From the IMG/VR virus record IMGVR_UViG_3300022822_000014, positions 26,406 to 90,405 of that record: a stretch of 64,000 bases of DNA. One strand, given 5' to 3'. The stretch comes from a virus. A program made the position numbers and the translations under genes. Below the pieces are notes generated by a model. That model ran no database searches, was not told the DNA's origin, and worked only from the letters and a program-made list of their open reading frames with translations. Position 1 is the stretch's first letter. Every line of letters starts with the position of its first letter. Positions 54,282 through 62,894 of the stretch are shown here, one piece after another.

Positions 54282-55832
54282 ATGAAAAGTTTACTTACTA
54301 GTATAGATTTTGTGTATAATAAAAATGGTACATTAACACCATTAGAACTTAACACAAATACCGCATCGGAATACGGAGATGGAAAATTAACAGTTGAAAA
54401 TTTTATACAGTCCACAGAAGGTCTTTATAATCACATCGAACTTCATAATTTCTTACAACTAAACAGTATTACTAAAATAAAAGTTATAGGTAGATACGGT
54501 CAAGAAGGCTTTTTTAAGGTATTTTCATTATTTTATGGATATGAATTTGAATTAATAAAGATATCACCAGACTCTAATACTATACCAGAGGTAGAAGATA
54601 CCACAGATACATTAATAATTAGAATAGCCTACAATACCTATGCATTAATTGATGATTTATATGCTAGGGACAATTACGAATTTCATAATTTAATTAAAGA
54701 GGAATCATTTGCTTCGCCTATATGCTTTAATGAAAATAACCTAGATACTATTTCAGAATTTATGTACTCTGATAATAATACGCTCCCTAATTACGTTATT
54801 AAACCAAGAACACCAGGATATGCTGAACTTGAATACCCTAAAGTATATAGGTTAGAATTAGAAAGTGAATTATCTACTTTGAAAGAGAATTTACTTGATA
54901 GTGAATTTATACAGCAATATGAATTTAATTCAAATACTTCGTTAATTGATGAGAGAACATTTCACCTTAGGAGTATGAATTTACTAATAGGTGATTCCCT
55001 TGAGATAATTAATATTCACAATTATGTGAGTATTAATATACTTTCAACCACTAATGAACTCTTAATCTACCCATCGGAAATAGATACTACCACAAAGCAA
55101 TTAGACCCGTTATTTGCATCTAAATACTATCCAACGTACTATACGAGAAAAGGATTTTCATACCACCATGATGAAGATGATTTTGTACTAAAACCAGATG
55201 GCTCTCTAATAGACTTCGAAGATATTGGTGTAGGTACTCAATTTAAAGATGTGTATTTTAATGAACAAATTGATAACTTCAGTACAGGAACTCCTGAAGA
55301 CGTAAATACTTTTACAATAGGAAGTAGTAGTGTAGAAAATATACAATACTCAGCTGCTGGTGGTATTTTTACTAACATAACGGCAACTCATGAAACCTAC
55401 GGTGAATTTAGCTGGTATGATGGAGTTTCAAACAGGTACTTATTAGACTCCCAATTGACCGAGAACGAAGTAATATACACTCAGTCAGGATTTATAGTAC
55501 CGGGTGATAATTTATATATTTACGACAAGGCACTGAATACGATGGTACCTCTTTTGGTAACCGCAAAGACGTATGAAATTAAATCTATAAAGGTATATAA
55601 TGTAGGATTAGGACCAATCTCCGAATTTTTTGTCCAGTTAAACACTAATAATACAGATTTATTTTTAGTCCAACACAACGGATGTAAGGCAGCAGCCTGC
55701 AGTGAAAACGGATTTGGCTATGACTGCTACCCCGGTACTACGTGCAATGACTGCGGTAAAAATTCCTCCAACTGCCTGAATTGCGGCGGAAACTCCACTA
55801 ATACCTGCACCGGCGGCGGCGGCATGCAGTAA
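54282..55832 (+). CDS. Probable virion protein with ATP-grasp-like and Hint-like regions and Cys-rich tail
   Basis: 516 residues. The first 270 carry ATP-grasp-like phrases: LTPLELNTNTASEYG (17-31), NYVIKPRTPGY, SEFIQQYEF and DERTFHLRSMNLLIG. The later part has GFIVPGDNLYIYDKALNTMVPL and then IKVYNVGLGPISEFFVQL...LFLVQHNGC, resembling the C-terminal block of a Hint/intein domain, which ends in HN. After HN-G the chain continues with about 45 residues holding ten or so Cys in CxxC and CGG units. The presumed late promoter box suggests a virion role. The processing idea is an inference. Confidence 0.5.
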   Translation: MKSLLTSIDFVYNKNGTLTPLELNTNTASEYGDGKLTVENFIQSTEGLYNHIELHNFLQLNSITKIKVIGRYGQEGFFKVFSLFYGYEFELIKISPDSNTIPEVEDTTDTLIIRIAYNTYALIDDLYARDNYEFHNLIKEESFASPICFNENNLDTISEFMYSDNNTLPNYVIKPRTPGYAELEYPKVYRLELESELSTLKENLLDSEFIQQYEFNSNTSLIDERTFHLRSMNLLIGDSLEIINIHNYVSINILSTTNELLIYPSEIDTTTKQLDPLFASKYYPTYYTRKGFSYHHDEDDFVLKPDGSLIDFEDIGVGTQFKDVYFNEQIDNFSTGTPEDVNTFTIGSSSVENIQYSAAGGIFTNITATHETYGEFSWYDGVSNRYLLDSQLTENEVIYTQSGFIVPGDNLYIYDKALNTMVPLLVTAKTYEIKSIKVYNVGLGPISEFFVQLNTNNTDLFLVQHNGCKAAACSENGFGYDCYPGTTCNDCGKNSSNCLNCGGNSTNTCTGGGGMQ

Positions 55833-55873
55833 TAGATGTAATGTAACACTTAGCACAAACTATATATAGTATT

Positions 55874-55990
55874 ATGGATAAAAATCAAATAGCAAAGCCA
55901 GTAATAGAAAAGGCATCTGAATTACAGATTGAAGAAATGAACACAATTGTAAGTAAAATTGTACAATTGATTAAAAATAAACATTTGTAG
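55874..55990 (+). CDS. Small helical protein
   Basis: 38 residues (DKNQIAKPVIEKASELQIEE...LIKNKHL). Uninterrupted frame in an otherwise empty gap; unknown. Confidence 0.4.
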   Translation: MDKNQIAKPVIEKASELQIEEMNTIVSKIVQLIKNKHL

Positions 55991-56000
55991 ATAATTTACA

Positions 56001-56387
56001 TTGAGTATATTAACGCTAGCAACAAAGGTAGTAATAAAAGAATCCAATGGACGTGGATTGGGAGTCTTTGCAACAAGTACTATACTAAAAGGAGAGGTTA
56101 TAGAAGAATGCCATTTAATTACTGTTCCGGTACTTAGGGGACAGAAGATTTTTATGGACTATATCTTCGGTTGGCCTGCAAAGGCAGCGTTAGAGTTAGT
56201 ACTCCCACTAGGTTATGGATGCATATACAACCACCACGAGAATAATAATGCATCATGGCGAGATCACCCAACACTAAAAGCTTTTCAATTCTATGCAATT
56301 TCTAATATAGAGAGCGGCGAAGAAATTTATACAAGCTATGGTGGAGAAATTTACTGGGACGATAAGACTGTAAAACCGTTAATATGA
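56001..56387 (+). CDS. SET-domain protein (putative protein lysine methyltransferase)
   Basis: 128 residues from TTG 56001. GRGLGVFATSTILKGEVIEEC (about 17-37) is the N-terminal SET motif; LGYGCIYNHHENNNASW (about 69-85) corresponds to the NHS-type SAM-binding motif, and ISNIESGEEIYTSYG (about 99-113) to the C-terminal Y motif. Small stand-alone SET proteins methylate lysines. A phage-encoded histone H1-like protein (25652) is a conceivable substrate, but nothing shows this. Confidence 0.83.
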   Translation: MSILTLATKVVIKESNGRGLGVFATSTILKGEVIEECHLITVPVLRGQKIFMDYIFGWPAKAALELVLPLGYGCIYNHHENNNASWRDHPTLKAFQFYAISNIESGEEIYTSYGGEIYWDDKTVKPLI

Positions 56388-56662
56388 AAATAAACATAAA
56401 AGATATTGTATCCGCATGGGCAATAGCAGCTAATCCAACCGAAGAAGAAAGAATACTATCAGAAAAGAGGTATCAAATTTGTTCAACATGTGACCAGCGA
56501 GGTAAAAATAAAATAGGCATTGAAACCTGTAAAGCATGTGGATGTCCCCTATCCAAGAAAATATTTACACTTAATGATGAGGATTCATGTCCTCTTAAAA
56601 AATGGGATGAAGTTAATTCTGAATTTAGAAAAGAAAAGAAGAAGCGTTATTTCTTATTTTAA
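56384..56662 (+). CDS. Small Cys-rich (DUF6171-like) zinc protein
   Basis: 92 residues. CSTCDQ, CKACGCPLSKKIF and SCPLKKW give the C-x2-C...C-x2-C-x-C...C pattern of DUF6171-like phage proteins, likely zinc binding. Overlaps the SET gene by four bases. Confidence 0.65.
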   Translation: MKINIKDIVSAWAIAANPTEEERILSEKRYQICSTCDQRGKNKIGIETCKACGCPLSKKIFTLNDEDSCPLKKWDEVNSEFRKEKKKRYFLF

Positions 56663-56725
56663 GCGGTAATATACTAGTTATTCCACTAAAGTAAAGTGAA
56701 AAGTAGTTGTAAAACCTATATATAT

Positions 56726-56737
56726 TTCGTATATTAA
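56726..56737 (+). promoter_or_regulatory. Host-like promoter box
   Basis: TTCGTATATTAA; TTG at about 56706 gives the -33 spacing. ATG 56766 follows AAATAAAAGTT. Confidence 0.55.
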
Positions 56738-56765
56738 GTTATATAAATTATATAAAATAAAAGTT

Positions 56766-56954
56766 ATGGAGAAGTTAATGTTTGTACCATCAACTAAAGT
56801 AAATGCGAAAATTTCTGATACTGTTATTACAGGTCAACACATTACATTAGAAGGATTAACATACCAAATGGTATCGAGACGTCCTATTGGTAGGAGAGTT
56901 TTAAGGAGATTATTAAATCAATCTACAAATACTAGGGTTGTAATTTACTCATAA
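56766..56954 (+). CDS. Small hypothetical protein
   Basis: 62 residues, basic C terminus (RRPIGRRVLRRLLNQSTNTR). Its last base overlaps the thyA start. Unknown. Confidence 0.45.
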   Translation: MEKLMFVPSTKVNAKISDTVITGQHITLEGLTYQMVSRRPIGRRVLRRLLNQSTNTRVVIYS

Positions 56955-58063
56955 TGAACAACCTCGATAAAGGTTATCAAAATTTACTTCAAGATATACT
57001 GGATAATGGAGTAACAAAGAACGATAGAACCGGAACTGGTACACTATCAGTATTTGGCAGACAAATCCGACATAAAATGTCAGAAGGCTTTCCATTATTA
57101 ACTACAAAAAAAATGGCATTTAAAACTATGGTAACCGAATTACTTTGGTTTTTAAAAGGTGATACTAATATTAAATATTTAGTGTATAACAATTGTCATA
57201 TTTGGAACGGTGATGCTTATGGGAATTATTGTAAATGGTATGATTCACAAAGTGAGGCCGAAAAAATATATGAAGGTTCTATATTACCAACACAGGAAGA
57301 ATTCATTAACAAAATCAAAACCGATGATGAGTTTGCTAAAGAATGGGGAGAGTTAGGACCAATTTATGGAAAGCAGTGGAGAAATTGGACTTATCAAAAT
57401 AAAAAAAATCACTATGTTACCCAAGGTCAACCTACCCACCATAATAGGAATATAGACCAAATCCAAAACCTTATCAGTGAACTCAAAACAAACCCAGATT
57501 CAAGAAGATTAATGGTATCGGCTTGGAATGTAGGTGAATTAGATCAAATGGTACTACCACCTTGTCATTACGGATTTCAAGTTTATACAAGAAAATTATC
57601 TCCAATAGAAGTATTAGAACAAGCTAAGAAGGATGGGCTATGGGAAGATGGGTCTAAATTTGATGGTAAGGAGGGAATTAGTCGTAATTCAAATGGAGAA
57701 TTATTTCATGAATATATGAGTAAAATCCAATCTAGATTTAAAACCAGAAAAATTTCATTAATGTGGAATCAACGTTCAGTAGATACCCTTTTAGGCCTAC
57801 CATTTAACATAGCTTCCTATGGTTTACTTTTATCAATGTTGGCAGATGAAGTTAATATGGTACCTGATGAACTAATTGGTAATTTAGGAGATGTTCATTT
57901 ATACTCCAATCATATTAAACAAGCTAAAGAGCAAATTAGTAGAGATTCATTTCCATTACCCTCTGTACAAATTCAAGATGGTATCTTTTCTACACTTGGA
58001 AATGATATTCGATTAGTAGAGTATAAATCACAACCTGCAATAAAAGCACCCCTAAGTAATTAG
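56954..58063 (+). CDS. thyA: Thymidylate synthase (ThyA)
   Basis: Methylates dUMP to dTMP with methylenetetrahydrofolate. 369 residues, longer than the typical 264-316. NDRTGTGTLSVFGRQIRH (about 22-39), FPLLTTKKM, ELLWFLKGDTNIKYL, ELGPIYGKQWRNW, SRRLMVSAWNVGEL, the catalytic MVLPPCHYGFQVY (about 200-212), MWNQRSVDTLLGLPFNIASYG and GDVHLYSNHI are all present. An extra segment of about 50 residues follows the PPCHYGFQVY motif (SPIEVLEQAKKDG to FKTRKIS). Confidence 0.95.
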   Translation: MNNLDKGYQNLLQDILDNGVTKNDRTGTGTLSVFGRQIRHKMSEGFPLLTTKKMAFKTMVTELLWFLKGDTNIKYLVYNNCHIWNGDAYGNYCKWYDSQSEAEKIYEGSILPTQEEFINKIKTDDEFAKEWGELGPIYGKQWRNWTYQNKKNHYVTQGQPTHHNRNIDQIQNLISELKTNPDSRRLMVSAWNVGELDQMVLPPCHYGFQVYTRKLSPIEVLEQAKKDGLWEDGSKFDGKEGISRNSNGELFHEYMSKIQSRFKTRKISLMWNQRSVDTLLGLPFNIASYGLLLSMLADEVNMVPDELIGNLGDVHLYSNHIKQAKEQISRDSFPLPSVQIQDGIFSTLGNDIRLVEYKSQPAIKAPLSN

Positions 58064-58090
58064 GATACTAGTAGGATATTTAAATTAAAG

Positions 58091-58102
58091 TTCGTATATT
58101 AA
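58091..58102 (+). promoter_or_regulatory. Host-like promoter box
   Basis: TTCGTATATTAA, 24 bases before ATG 58127 with an AAATAAAGGTT leader. Confidence 0.55.
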
Positions 58103-58126
58103 GGTATACTAAAAAAAATAAAGGTT

Positions 58127-58531
58127 ATGGCATTATGGGATATAGATGGAGAGATAGTATTTAGCGAAGGACCGCTAACTATCGATACAGCAGAAGCATT
58201 ATTTGTTATAAAACATACTTATAACGTTCCCTACTCGAACATTCATGTAAATGGATTTAAAGGAAGCATACTGACTACCCCTACAGGAACCTTTCATACA
58301 CCCTCCTGGATTGAGGTACACCCTCAAACTACTTTAGAAGATATAGAGATTGAAAAAAACCTCTTCGAAGAACTGCTTATAGTAGAAAAGAACTGGAAAA
58401 TAAAATCATCAACAGGGGATAAAGAGTATATAGTTAAGTACAATAAGCATGGAGAATTAAGCTGTGATTGTTGGGGGTACATCGGACATAAAAAATGTAA
58501 ACACATAACAGAAATTAAAGCAAAGATATGA
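58127..58531 (+). CDS. SWIM-type zinc-finger protein
   Basis: 134 residues. The C terminus YNKHGELSCDCWGYIGHKKC-KH (about 107-129) matches the SWIM motif C-x-C-x(n)-C-x-H, which binds DNA or proteins. The N-terminal 85 residues (ALWDIDGEIVFSEGP...) form an unassigned domain. Confidence 0.7.
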   Translation: MALWDIDGEIVFSEGPLTIDTAEALFVIKHTYNVPYSNIHVNGFKGSILTTPTGTFHTPSWIEVHPQTTLEDIEIEKNLFEELLIVEKNWKIKSSTGDKEYIVKYNKHGELSCDCWGYIGHKKCKHITEIKAKI

Positions 58532-58725
58532 TTGTATTATATGCAATAGTAGGAATAGTATGGACTGTATGGTTAGAATACTATACACACAAACACTTTG
58601 ATCTAAAAAAAATTGATAAAGAATGGGCTACACAGGAGAGATTATATCACATAGTTCTTTGGCCACTTGACTTAGGTATCTTTATTGTAGCATTTATAAA
58701 AGGAATAAATGGTGATGACGAATAA
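58528..58725 (+). CDS. Small membrane protein
   Basis: 65 residues with two hydrophobic segments (IVLYAIVGIVWTVWLEYYT and HIVLWPLDLGIFIVAFIKG). Overlaps both neighbours. Function unknown. Confidence 0.5.
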   Translation: MIVLYAIVGIVWTVWLEYYTHKHFDLKKIDKEWATQERLYHIVLWPLDLGIFIVAFIKGINGDDE

Positions 58726-58933
58726 GTATACACTACCGGACCAAATACCAATCGTTGTTGTATTTCAACAGCCCAGAAAAAGAAAACCGCAAATAAAAAT
58801 CTTTACAGACCTAAGATGCCCAGACTCTTTAATTACAAACAAAAGTAAAAAACTTCCAGAAGGATCCGAAATATTAGATTTAGGAGTGGGAATTGGTTTT
58901 GAAGCACTATATAAAAAAAAACATAAAATATGA
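58709..58933 (+). CDS. Small hypothetical protein
   Basis: 74 residues (ATG 58709 or 58715), start inside the preceding gene. Contains IVVVFQQPRKRKPQIKIF. Unknown. Confidence 0.42.
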   Translation: MVMTNKYTLPDQIPIVVVFQQPRKRKPQIKIFTDLRCPDSLITNKSKKLPEGSEILDLGVGIGFEALYKKKHKI

Positions 58934-59121
58934 AGTTAATTTACATGCAAGAGACCATAAACTATATGCACTCACTAAACCCGGCTTCCCTTACGAAGTT
59001 AGAGGAAATAGGTACACCAAAACCAGTCGAAGTATTGAACGATAACGGAGAAATTAAAACCAAATATTACGTATATGACAACACCATTAACAGTAGCCAA
59101 GAAAGCAAAGAAAGTAATTAA
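58930..59121 (+). CDS. Small hypothetical protein
   Basis: 63 residues (KLIYMQETINYMHSLNPASL...). Overlaps the next gene by 47 bases in another frame. Unknown. Confidence 0.4.
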   Translation: MKLIYMQETINYMHSLNPASLTKLEEIGTPKPVEVLNDNGEIKTKYYVYDNTINSSQESKESN

Positions 59122-59308
59122 CTCCTGTATAAATCTTCATCAGTTAGGACATGCTAAGGAGTACATAAACTTATTCTTTGTAAAATATTCAACCCCTATC
59201 AAACATAAGACTGTAGGCATAATCTACGAAGCAGATTCTTCCACGGTTAAGCTCTATAATAAGTTAATTTCTACTTTAGAAAAGAAAGAGAAACAGTTAA
59301 ATAAGTAG
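59075..59308 (+). CDS. Small helical protein
   Basis: 77 residues. TVAKKAKKVINSCINLHQLGHAKEYINLFF suggests a helical hairpin (residues 6-35). Unknown. Confidence 0.45.
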   Translation: MTTPLTVAKKAKKVINSCINLHQLGHAKEYINLFFVKYSTPIKHKTVGIIYEADSSTVKLYNKLISTLEKKEKQLNK

Positions 59309-59326
59309 TTGGTAACCTAAAATATA

Positions 59327-59338
59327 GTTCTTATCTTA
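59327..59338 (+). promoter_or_regulatory. Host-like promoter box
   Basis: TTCTTATCTTAA, 21 bases before ATG 59360. Confidence 0.5.
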
Positions 59339-59359
59339 AGGTATTAAAAAATAAAGGTT

Positions 59360-59926
59360 ATGAGTAATTTAAAGTTTTATCCCAACCTAACCCCTAAAGA
59401 GGTTATTCAAGCAGGAGCTTTTGGCGGATGTTACTTTGGATCAGAGATAGACGAGCATGTTGAATATGACTATACAGGTTTATTCAATAGTCATTTCGAT
59501 GGAGTAGACACAAGCTTATACATGGGAGAAAAGTACTCTCCTAAACTAAATAGGTTTAAGGTAAGGTCTGGTATGAACTATGATTATTGGAAGGATATGA
59601 AGTGGATGCACGAAGATGATCCTTACGGTTGGTTTGAATGGTACTGTAAGTACTCTATAGGAAGAAGACACCAGGATGACGATAGACAGATTAGAAGGTG
59701 GCAAGACTTTTGTGGACAAAAAGGGAGATGGAGAACTAGAATTTACTCTATGATTCACCAGACAGGTGACTGGAATATATCACCTAGAATACAGCAATCC
59801 CTTTTACATTGGGGATACAGAGTTAATGAAGAAGATTATAGTTTATGGTGTAAAATGAATAATAAAGTTGCACCAGAAGAATGGTGTGAATATGGAGGAT
59901 TACCTTCACCATCTTTTTATCAATAA
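59360..59926 (+). CDS. Conserved hypothetical protein
   Basis: 188 residues, Trp/Tyr-rich. FYPNLTPKEVIQAGAFGGCYFG at the start, then YSIGRRHQDDDRQIRRWQDFCGQKGRWR and LHWGYRVNEEDYSLWC. This looks like the conserved phage and giant-virus protein with an RR..DD..QI.RW core; I know of no assigned function. Confidence 0.55.
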   Translation: MSNLKFYPNLTPKEVIQAGAFGGCYFGSEIDEHVEYDYTGLFNSHFDGVDTSLYMGEKYSPKLNRFKVRSGMNYDYWKDMKWMHEDDPYGWFEWYCKYSIGRRHQDDDRQIRRWQDFCGQKGRWRTRIYSMIHQTGDWNISPRIQQSLLHWGYRVNEEDYSLWCKMNNKVAPEEWCEYGGLPSPSFYQ

Positions 59927-59944
59927 TAAAGTAAATTAATATAT

Positions 59945-60139
59945 ATGGATATAACAGGAAGATTAAACGAACAACCAGTAGGAGAAATATTTACTATTGA
60001 TGGTCATAACAGGATTGGAAGACCTATTCAAGTATTAGCAAAGCTAATTGAAATTAAAGGCAATGATTATATTGTCGAAGTTAACGGGCAAGGGAAAAAA
60101 ATTCTTTCTGGAAACACTAAAGTATACTTAAACTACTAA
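59945..60139 (+). CDS. Small hypothetical protein
   Basis: 64 residues, beta-rich (EIFTIDGHNRIGRPIQVLAK), possibly an OB/SH3-like barrel. Abuts the next ATG. Confidence 0.42.
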   Translation: MDITGRLNEQPVGEIFTIDGHNRIGRPIQVLAKLIEIKGNDYIVEVNGQGKKILSGNTKVYLNY

Positions 60140-60484
60140 ATGGAAAAACCACCAATCGGATTAAGACCAAAATGGGCTAGTGATAGAGAAAGACTAAACG
60201 AGGTAAGAAGTGCAATGCATAGATATTCGGAGGCAGATTTAAAAATACCAATTAAATGGGTTAAGGAATATAATGAATTAATAGACAGTCTTTTCGTTAA
60301 AAAGCCAACAACGGAACTCTCTAATTTAGAGCCTGCGATATTCCAACAACTTAGATCACCCAACCTTTCTCATACCGCATGTACTTACTTTATGGTGGGT
60401 GTAGATACAAGTAGCTTAACTAAATGTAGTTCATGTGGTAAGGAAAAATGGGAACATTTTTCTGTTACGAACTCTCACTTCTAG
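60140..60484 (+). CDS. Small protein with Cys/His motif
   Basis: 114 residues. Near the C terminus CSSCGKEKWEHFSVTNSH (about 97-114) could bind zinc. The N-terminal part is basic and helical. Unknown. Confidence 0.45.
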   Translation: MEKPPIGLRPKWASDRERLNEVRSAMHRYSEADLKIPIKWVKEYNELIDSLFVKKPTTELSNLEPAIFQQLRSPNLSHTACTYFMVGVDTSSLTKCSSCGKEKWEHFSVTNSHF

Positions 60485-60547
60485 GTGTATATACATAAAA
60501 ATTATGAAATCAAATTTATCAAAAAAACTAATAAACATTTACAAATT

Positions 60548-60814
60548 ATGAATAAAATATGTATAATATTTATCAAATGGCTTACAAAGAAATTAGGATT
60601 TAAGCTTGTAATGCTTAAAGCAAAATCAGGAAATATCATCATAGAGGGAGATAAAGAACTTTTTCGTTATGTGGATATAACAGGATATTTCTTTAAGAAA
60701 GATCCACTAAAAAGAGAATACCCTAAACCACATCAACCCTCACTCGTAAGACCATTAACACCTGAACAATTAAAAGAGTTAGGAATACACATTAATGTAG
60801 ATGTAGCGGATTAG
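60548..60814 (+). CDS. Small hypothetical protein
   Basis: 88 residues from ATG 60548, preferred over the upstream GTG at 60485. IKWLTKKLGFKLVMLKAKSGNIIIEGD and a Pro-rich end (EYPKPHQPSLVRPLTPEQ). Unknown. Confidence 0.42.
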   Translation: MNKICIIFIKWLTKKLGFKLVMLKAKSGNIIIEGDKELFRYVDITGYFFKKDPLKREYPKPHQPSLVRPLTPEQLKELGIHINVDVAD

Positions 60815-60880
60815 AATATAGTTTTATAACCAACGGTTAAATTAAATACAAACACAACAAACCCAGCGAATAATACCACG

Positions 60881-61069
60881 GTGAACAATACGAAAACACA
60901 ACTTGACATATCAAAATTATTGGAAATTGGAAAAATTCAAAATGAATTAGATTTTGAAAAAGCTTTGATTGCTGATAGAAAATTAAGGGTTCTTTCTAAA
61001 GAAGATTCAAAGTATAAAGTTATCCGCAAGAAGTTAAGAGACTTAATTGCTGACTATGAAGACAACTAA
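60881..61069 (+). CDS. Small helical protein
   Basis: 62 residues from GTG 60881; charged helices (LDFEKALIADRKLRVLSKED). Unknown. Confidence 0.4.
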   Translation: MNNTKTQLDISKLLEIGKIQNELDFEKALIADRKLRVLSKEDSKYKVIRKKLRDLIADYEDN

Positions 61070-61111
61070 CCTATATAAGTAATAAACTTAGAAGACTAAA
61101 AATAAATAAAG

Positions 61112-61333
61112 ATGAATATGAAAGTAATAGATAAAGCAAAAGAATTAACAGAAACCTTTAGGAGTTCTGTCCACGTTTACCCGCACCACTATAGTAACAG
61201 TATGGAAGATAGAAAACGATTAGCAAAATACTGTATAAGTGAAATTGTGACAGAGCTAAATAAACTACCGAGTAAAGACTTGAGCGATTTACAATATTGG
61301 TCTGAGGTAGAGTATGAACTTAGCTTATTGTAG
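61112..61333 (+). CDS. Small hypothetical protein
   Basis: 73 residues (KVIDKAKELTETFRSSVHVYPHHYSN...). Helical, soluble. Unknown. Confidence 0.42.
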   Translation: MNMKVIDKAKELTETFRSSVHVYPHHYSNSMEDRKRLAKYCISEIVTELNKLPSKDLSDLQYWSEVEYELSLL

Positions 61334-61371
61334 TTAGCTAACCGATATAAATAATTTTAATATAATAAAGT

Positions 61372-61836
61372 ATGATATTAACATTAGTACAAGCAGTAGT
61401 TTTTATAACATATGTAATATTTCTATATTCATATTGTAAGAAAACACTACCATCAATTTCACATTCTTATTATGAATTACCAAATTCATTAAGTTATTTA
61501 TTTACATTCTTCTGTTGGGGTATTGGAATACCGATGTTGTTACAAGGCAGCAGCGCTTTTTTCTTTATATCCGGTTCCGGCCTATGCTTTGTAGGAGCTG
61601 CAACTAACTTTCTATCTAAAGGCGCCCACACAAACATAGTACATTACGGGGGAGCTTTATTTGGGATTGGAGGAGGGTTATTAGGATTGTTTCTAGAATA
61701 TCACATTCAATTTCCACTTTGGTTATTCATAGGGGGAACTGCCTGTATATTGCTTATAAAAAAGATAGTGAATAAAATCTGGTGGGTTGAGATACTAGCC
61801 TTTATACTTATAATAACAGGGTTAAGTATTCGATAA
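61372..61836 (+). CDS. Multi-spanning membrane protein
   Basis: 154 residues with about five hydrophobic segments (3-20, 38-58, 60-80, 85-108, 112-152). Gly-rich middle (GGALFGIGGGLLGLFLEYH). No family recognised. Confidence 0.5.
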   Translation: MILTLVQAVVFITYVIFLYSYCKKTLPSISHSYYELPNSLSYLFTFFCWGIGIPMLLQGSSAFFFISGSGLCFVGAATNFLSKGAHTNIVHYGGALFGIGGGLLGLFLEYHIQFPLWLFIGGTACILLIKKIVNKIWWVEILAFILIITGLSIR

Positions 61837-61853
61837 TTAAAATATAAAAAGTT

Positions 61854-62078
61854 ATGACAATTCAGTACAAAACAGCAATTAGAATCGAATGTGTAGAAGG
61901 TTTCATTCCGGAAGGAGGAGACCTAGTAATAATGAAAGGCGATAGATTCTATCAATCACCAGACTTCAGTGATGATTGGATTGGAGAGGATGACGGAAGA
62001 ATGGGAGGAATGCTTATATCTTTCTACAATGAACATCTATCTAAAAACTTCAAATTTGTTGGGAGAAAGGCTTTATAA
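61854..62078 (+). CDS. Small acidic protein
   Basis: 74 residues. GFIPEGGDLVIMKGDRFYQ and SDDWIGEDDGRMGG suggest a small beta-rich domain. Unknown. Confidence 0.42.
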   Translation: MTIQYKTAIRIECVEGFIPEGGDLVIMKGDRFYQSPDFSDDWIGEDDGRMGGMLISFYNEHLSKNFKFVGRKAL

Positions 62079-62100
62079 TAGTTGGTTCCTATTAGATTAT

Positions 62101-62112
62101 TTCATATATTTA
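62101..62112 (+). promoter_or_regulatory. Host-like promoter box (first of three near-identical blocks)
   Basis: TTCATATATTTACGTATAAT followed by an AAATAAAGGTT leader; the blocks at 62560 and 62858 share almost the whole stretch up to the ATG. Confidence 0.6.
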
Positions 62113-62137
62113 CGTATAATAATTAAAAATAAAGGTT

Positions 62138-62383
62138 ATGAAAACATTTAAAGATTTAGAATTCAAACGACACTCATTAATTCAAGATGGAACGATAGCT
62201 AAACTCCATTTAGAGGATGGAAGTCAAATATCAATTATTACTGGAAAGGGAACATATTCAGGTACAAATTCATTTGAAATGATGTCTAATAGAACAAATA
62301 GTAGAGATGGGATTAGAGGGTGGATTGATGCAAAACAAATCAATACTCATTTAAAATATATTCAAAATAACCCCTTAAAATAA
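62138..62383 (+). CDS. Small hypothetical protein
   Basis: 81 residues, beta-rich (IAKLHLEDGSQISIITGKG). Unknown. Confidence 0.42.
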   Translation: MKTFKDLEFKRHSLIQDGTIAKLHLEDGSQISIITGKGTYSGTNSFEMMSNRTNSRDGIRGWIDAKQINTHLKYIQNNPLK

Positions 62384-62397
62384 ATAATAATTAAATT

Positions 62398-62538
62398 CGT
62401 GTTGCATCTACTTCAGCAATATATAAAGCAATTAAAACCACTAATTGGAAGGCAACGGATTGTTCAATTACCGAGCTACAGAGCGAATTAGTTACCGCCA
62501 AATATAAAGGCGCCGACGGTAAAAACATGGCAGTATAA
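62398..62538 (+). pseudogene. Probable gene remnant (open frame without start codon)
   Basis: 46 sense codons (RVASTSAIYKAIKTTNW...KYKGADGKNMAV) and a stop, with an upstream stop immediately before and no ATG, GTG or TTG in frame at the 5' end. Codon use looks coding. It is probably the 3' end of a gene whose start was lost, perhaps by recombination between the flanking promoter repeats. Confidence 0.45.
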
Positions 62539-62559
62539 ATTAGGCTACCTGAAGTATTG

Positions 62560-62571
62560 TTCGTATATTTA
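62560..62571 (+). promoter_or_regulatory. Host-like promoter box (second near-identical block)
   Basis: GAAGTATTG then TTCGTATATTTACGTATAAT; TTG is nearby but too close for -33. Precedes ATG 62597. Confidence 0.6.
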
Positions 62572-62596
62572 CGTATAATAATTAAAACAAAAGATT

Positions 62597-62830
62597 ATGA
62601 AATTACAAGCAATTACCGCAAGTCAAATTAGTCAAGCCCAATGGAACACATCAACTCCTTCAGGGACAAAAGCAGCAAAAGTTAAAACCTATAATGACGC
62701 TGGGAATTTAGTAGACATTACTTATGTTGTTTATTCAGAAAAAGATGATCAATTTTATGATGAGCTTTCAGACGCTAAGCAAGTTTCTAGCGGATATATG
62801 ACAGATACTTTATATGTGACTAGAAAATAA
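62597..62830 (+). CDS. Small hypothetical protein
   Basis: 77 residues, beta-rich, starting KLQAITASQISQAQWNTSTP. Unknown. Confidence 0.42.
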   Translation: MKLQAITASQISQAQWNTSTPSGTKAAKVKTYNDAGNLVDITYVVYSEKDDQFYDELSDAKQVSSGYMTDTLYVTRK

Positions 62831-62857
62831 ATATAAATTAGGATATATGAAGTATTG

Positions 62858-62869
62858 TTCGTATATTTA
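62858..62869 (+). promoter_or_regulatory. Host-like promoter box (third near-identical block)
   Basis: Same block as at 62560 with GAAGTATTG and TTACGTATAATAATTAAA downstream; precedes ATG 62895. Confidence 0.6.
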
Positions 62870-62894
62870 CGTATAATAATTAAAAATAAAGGTT

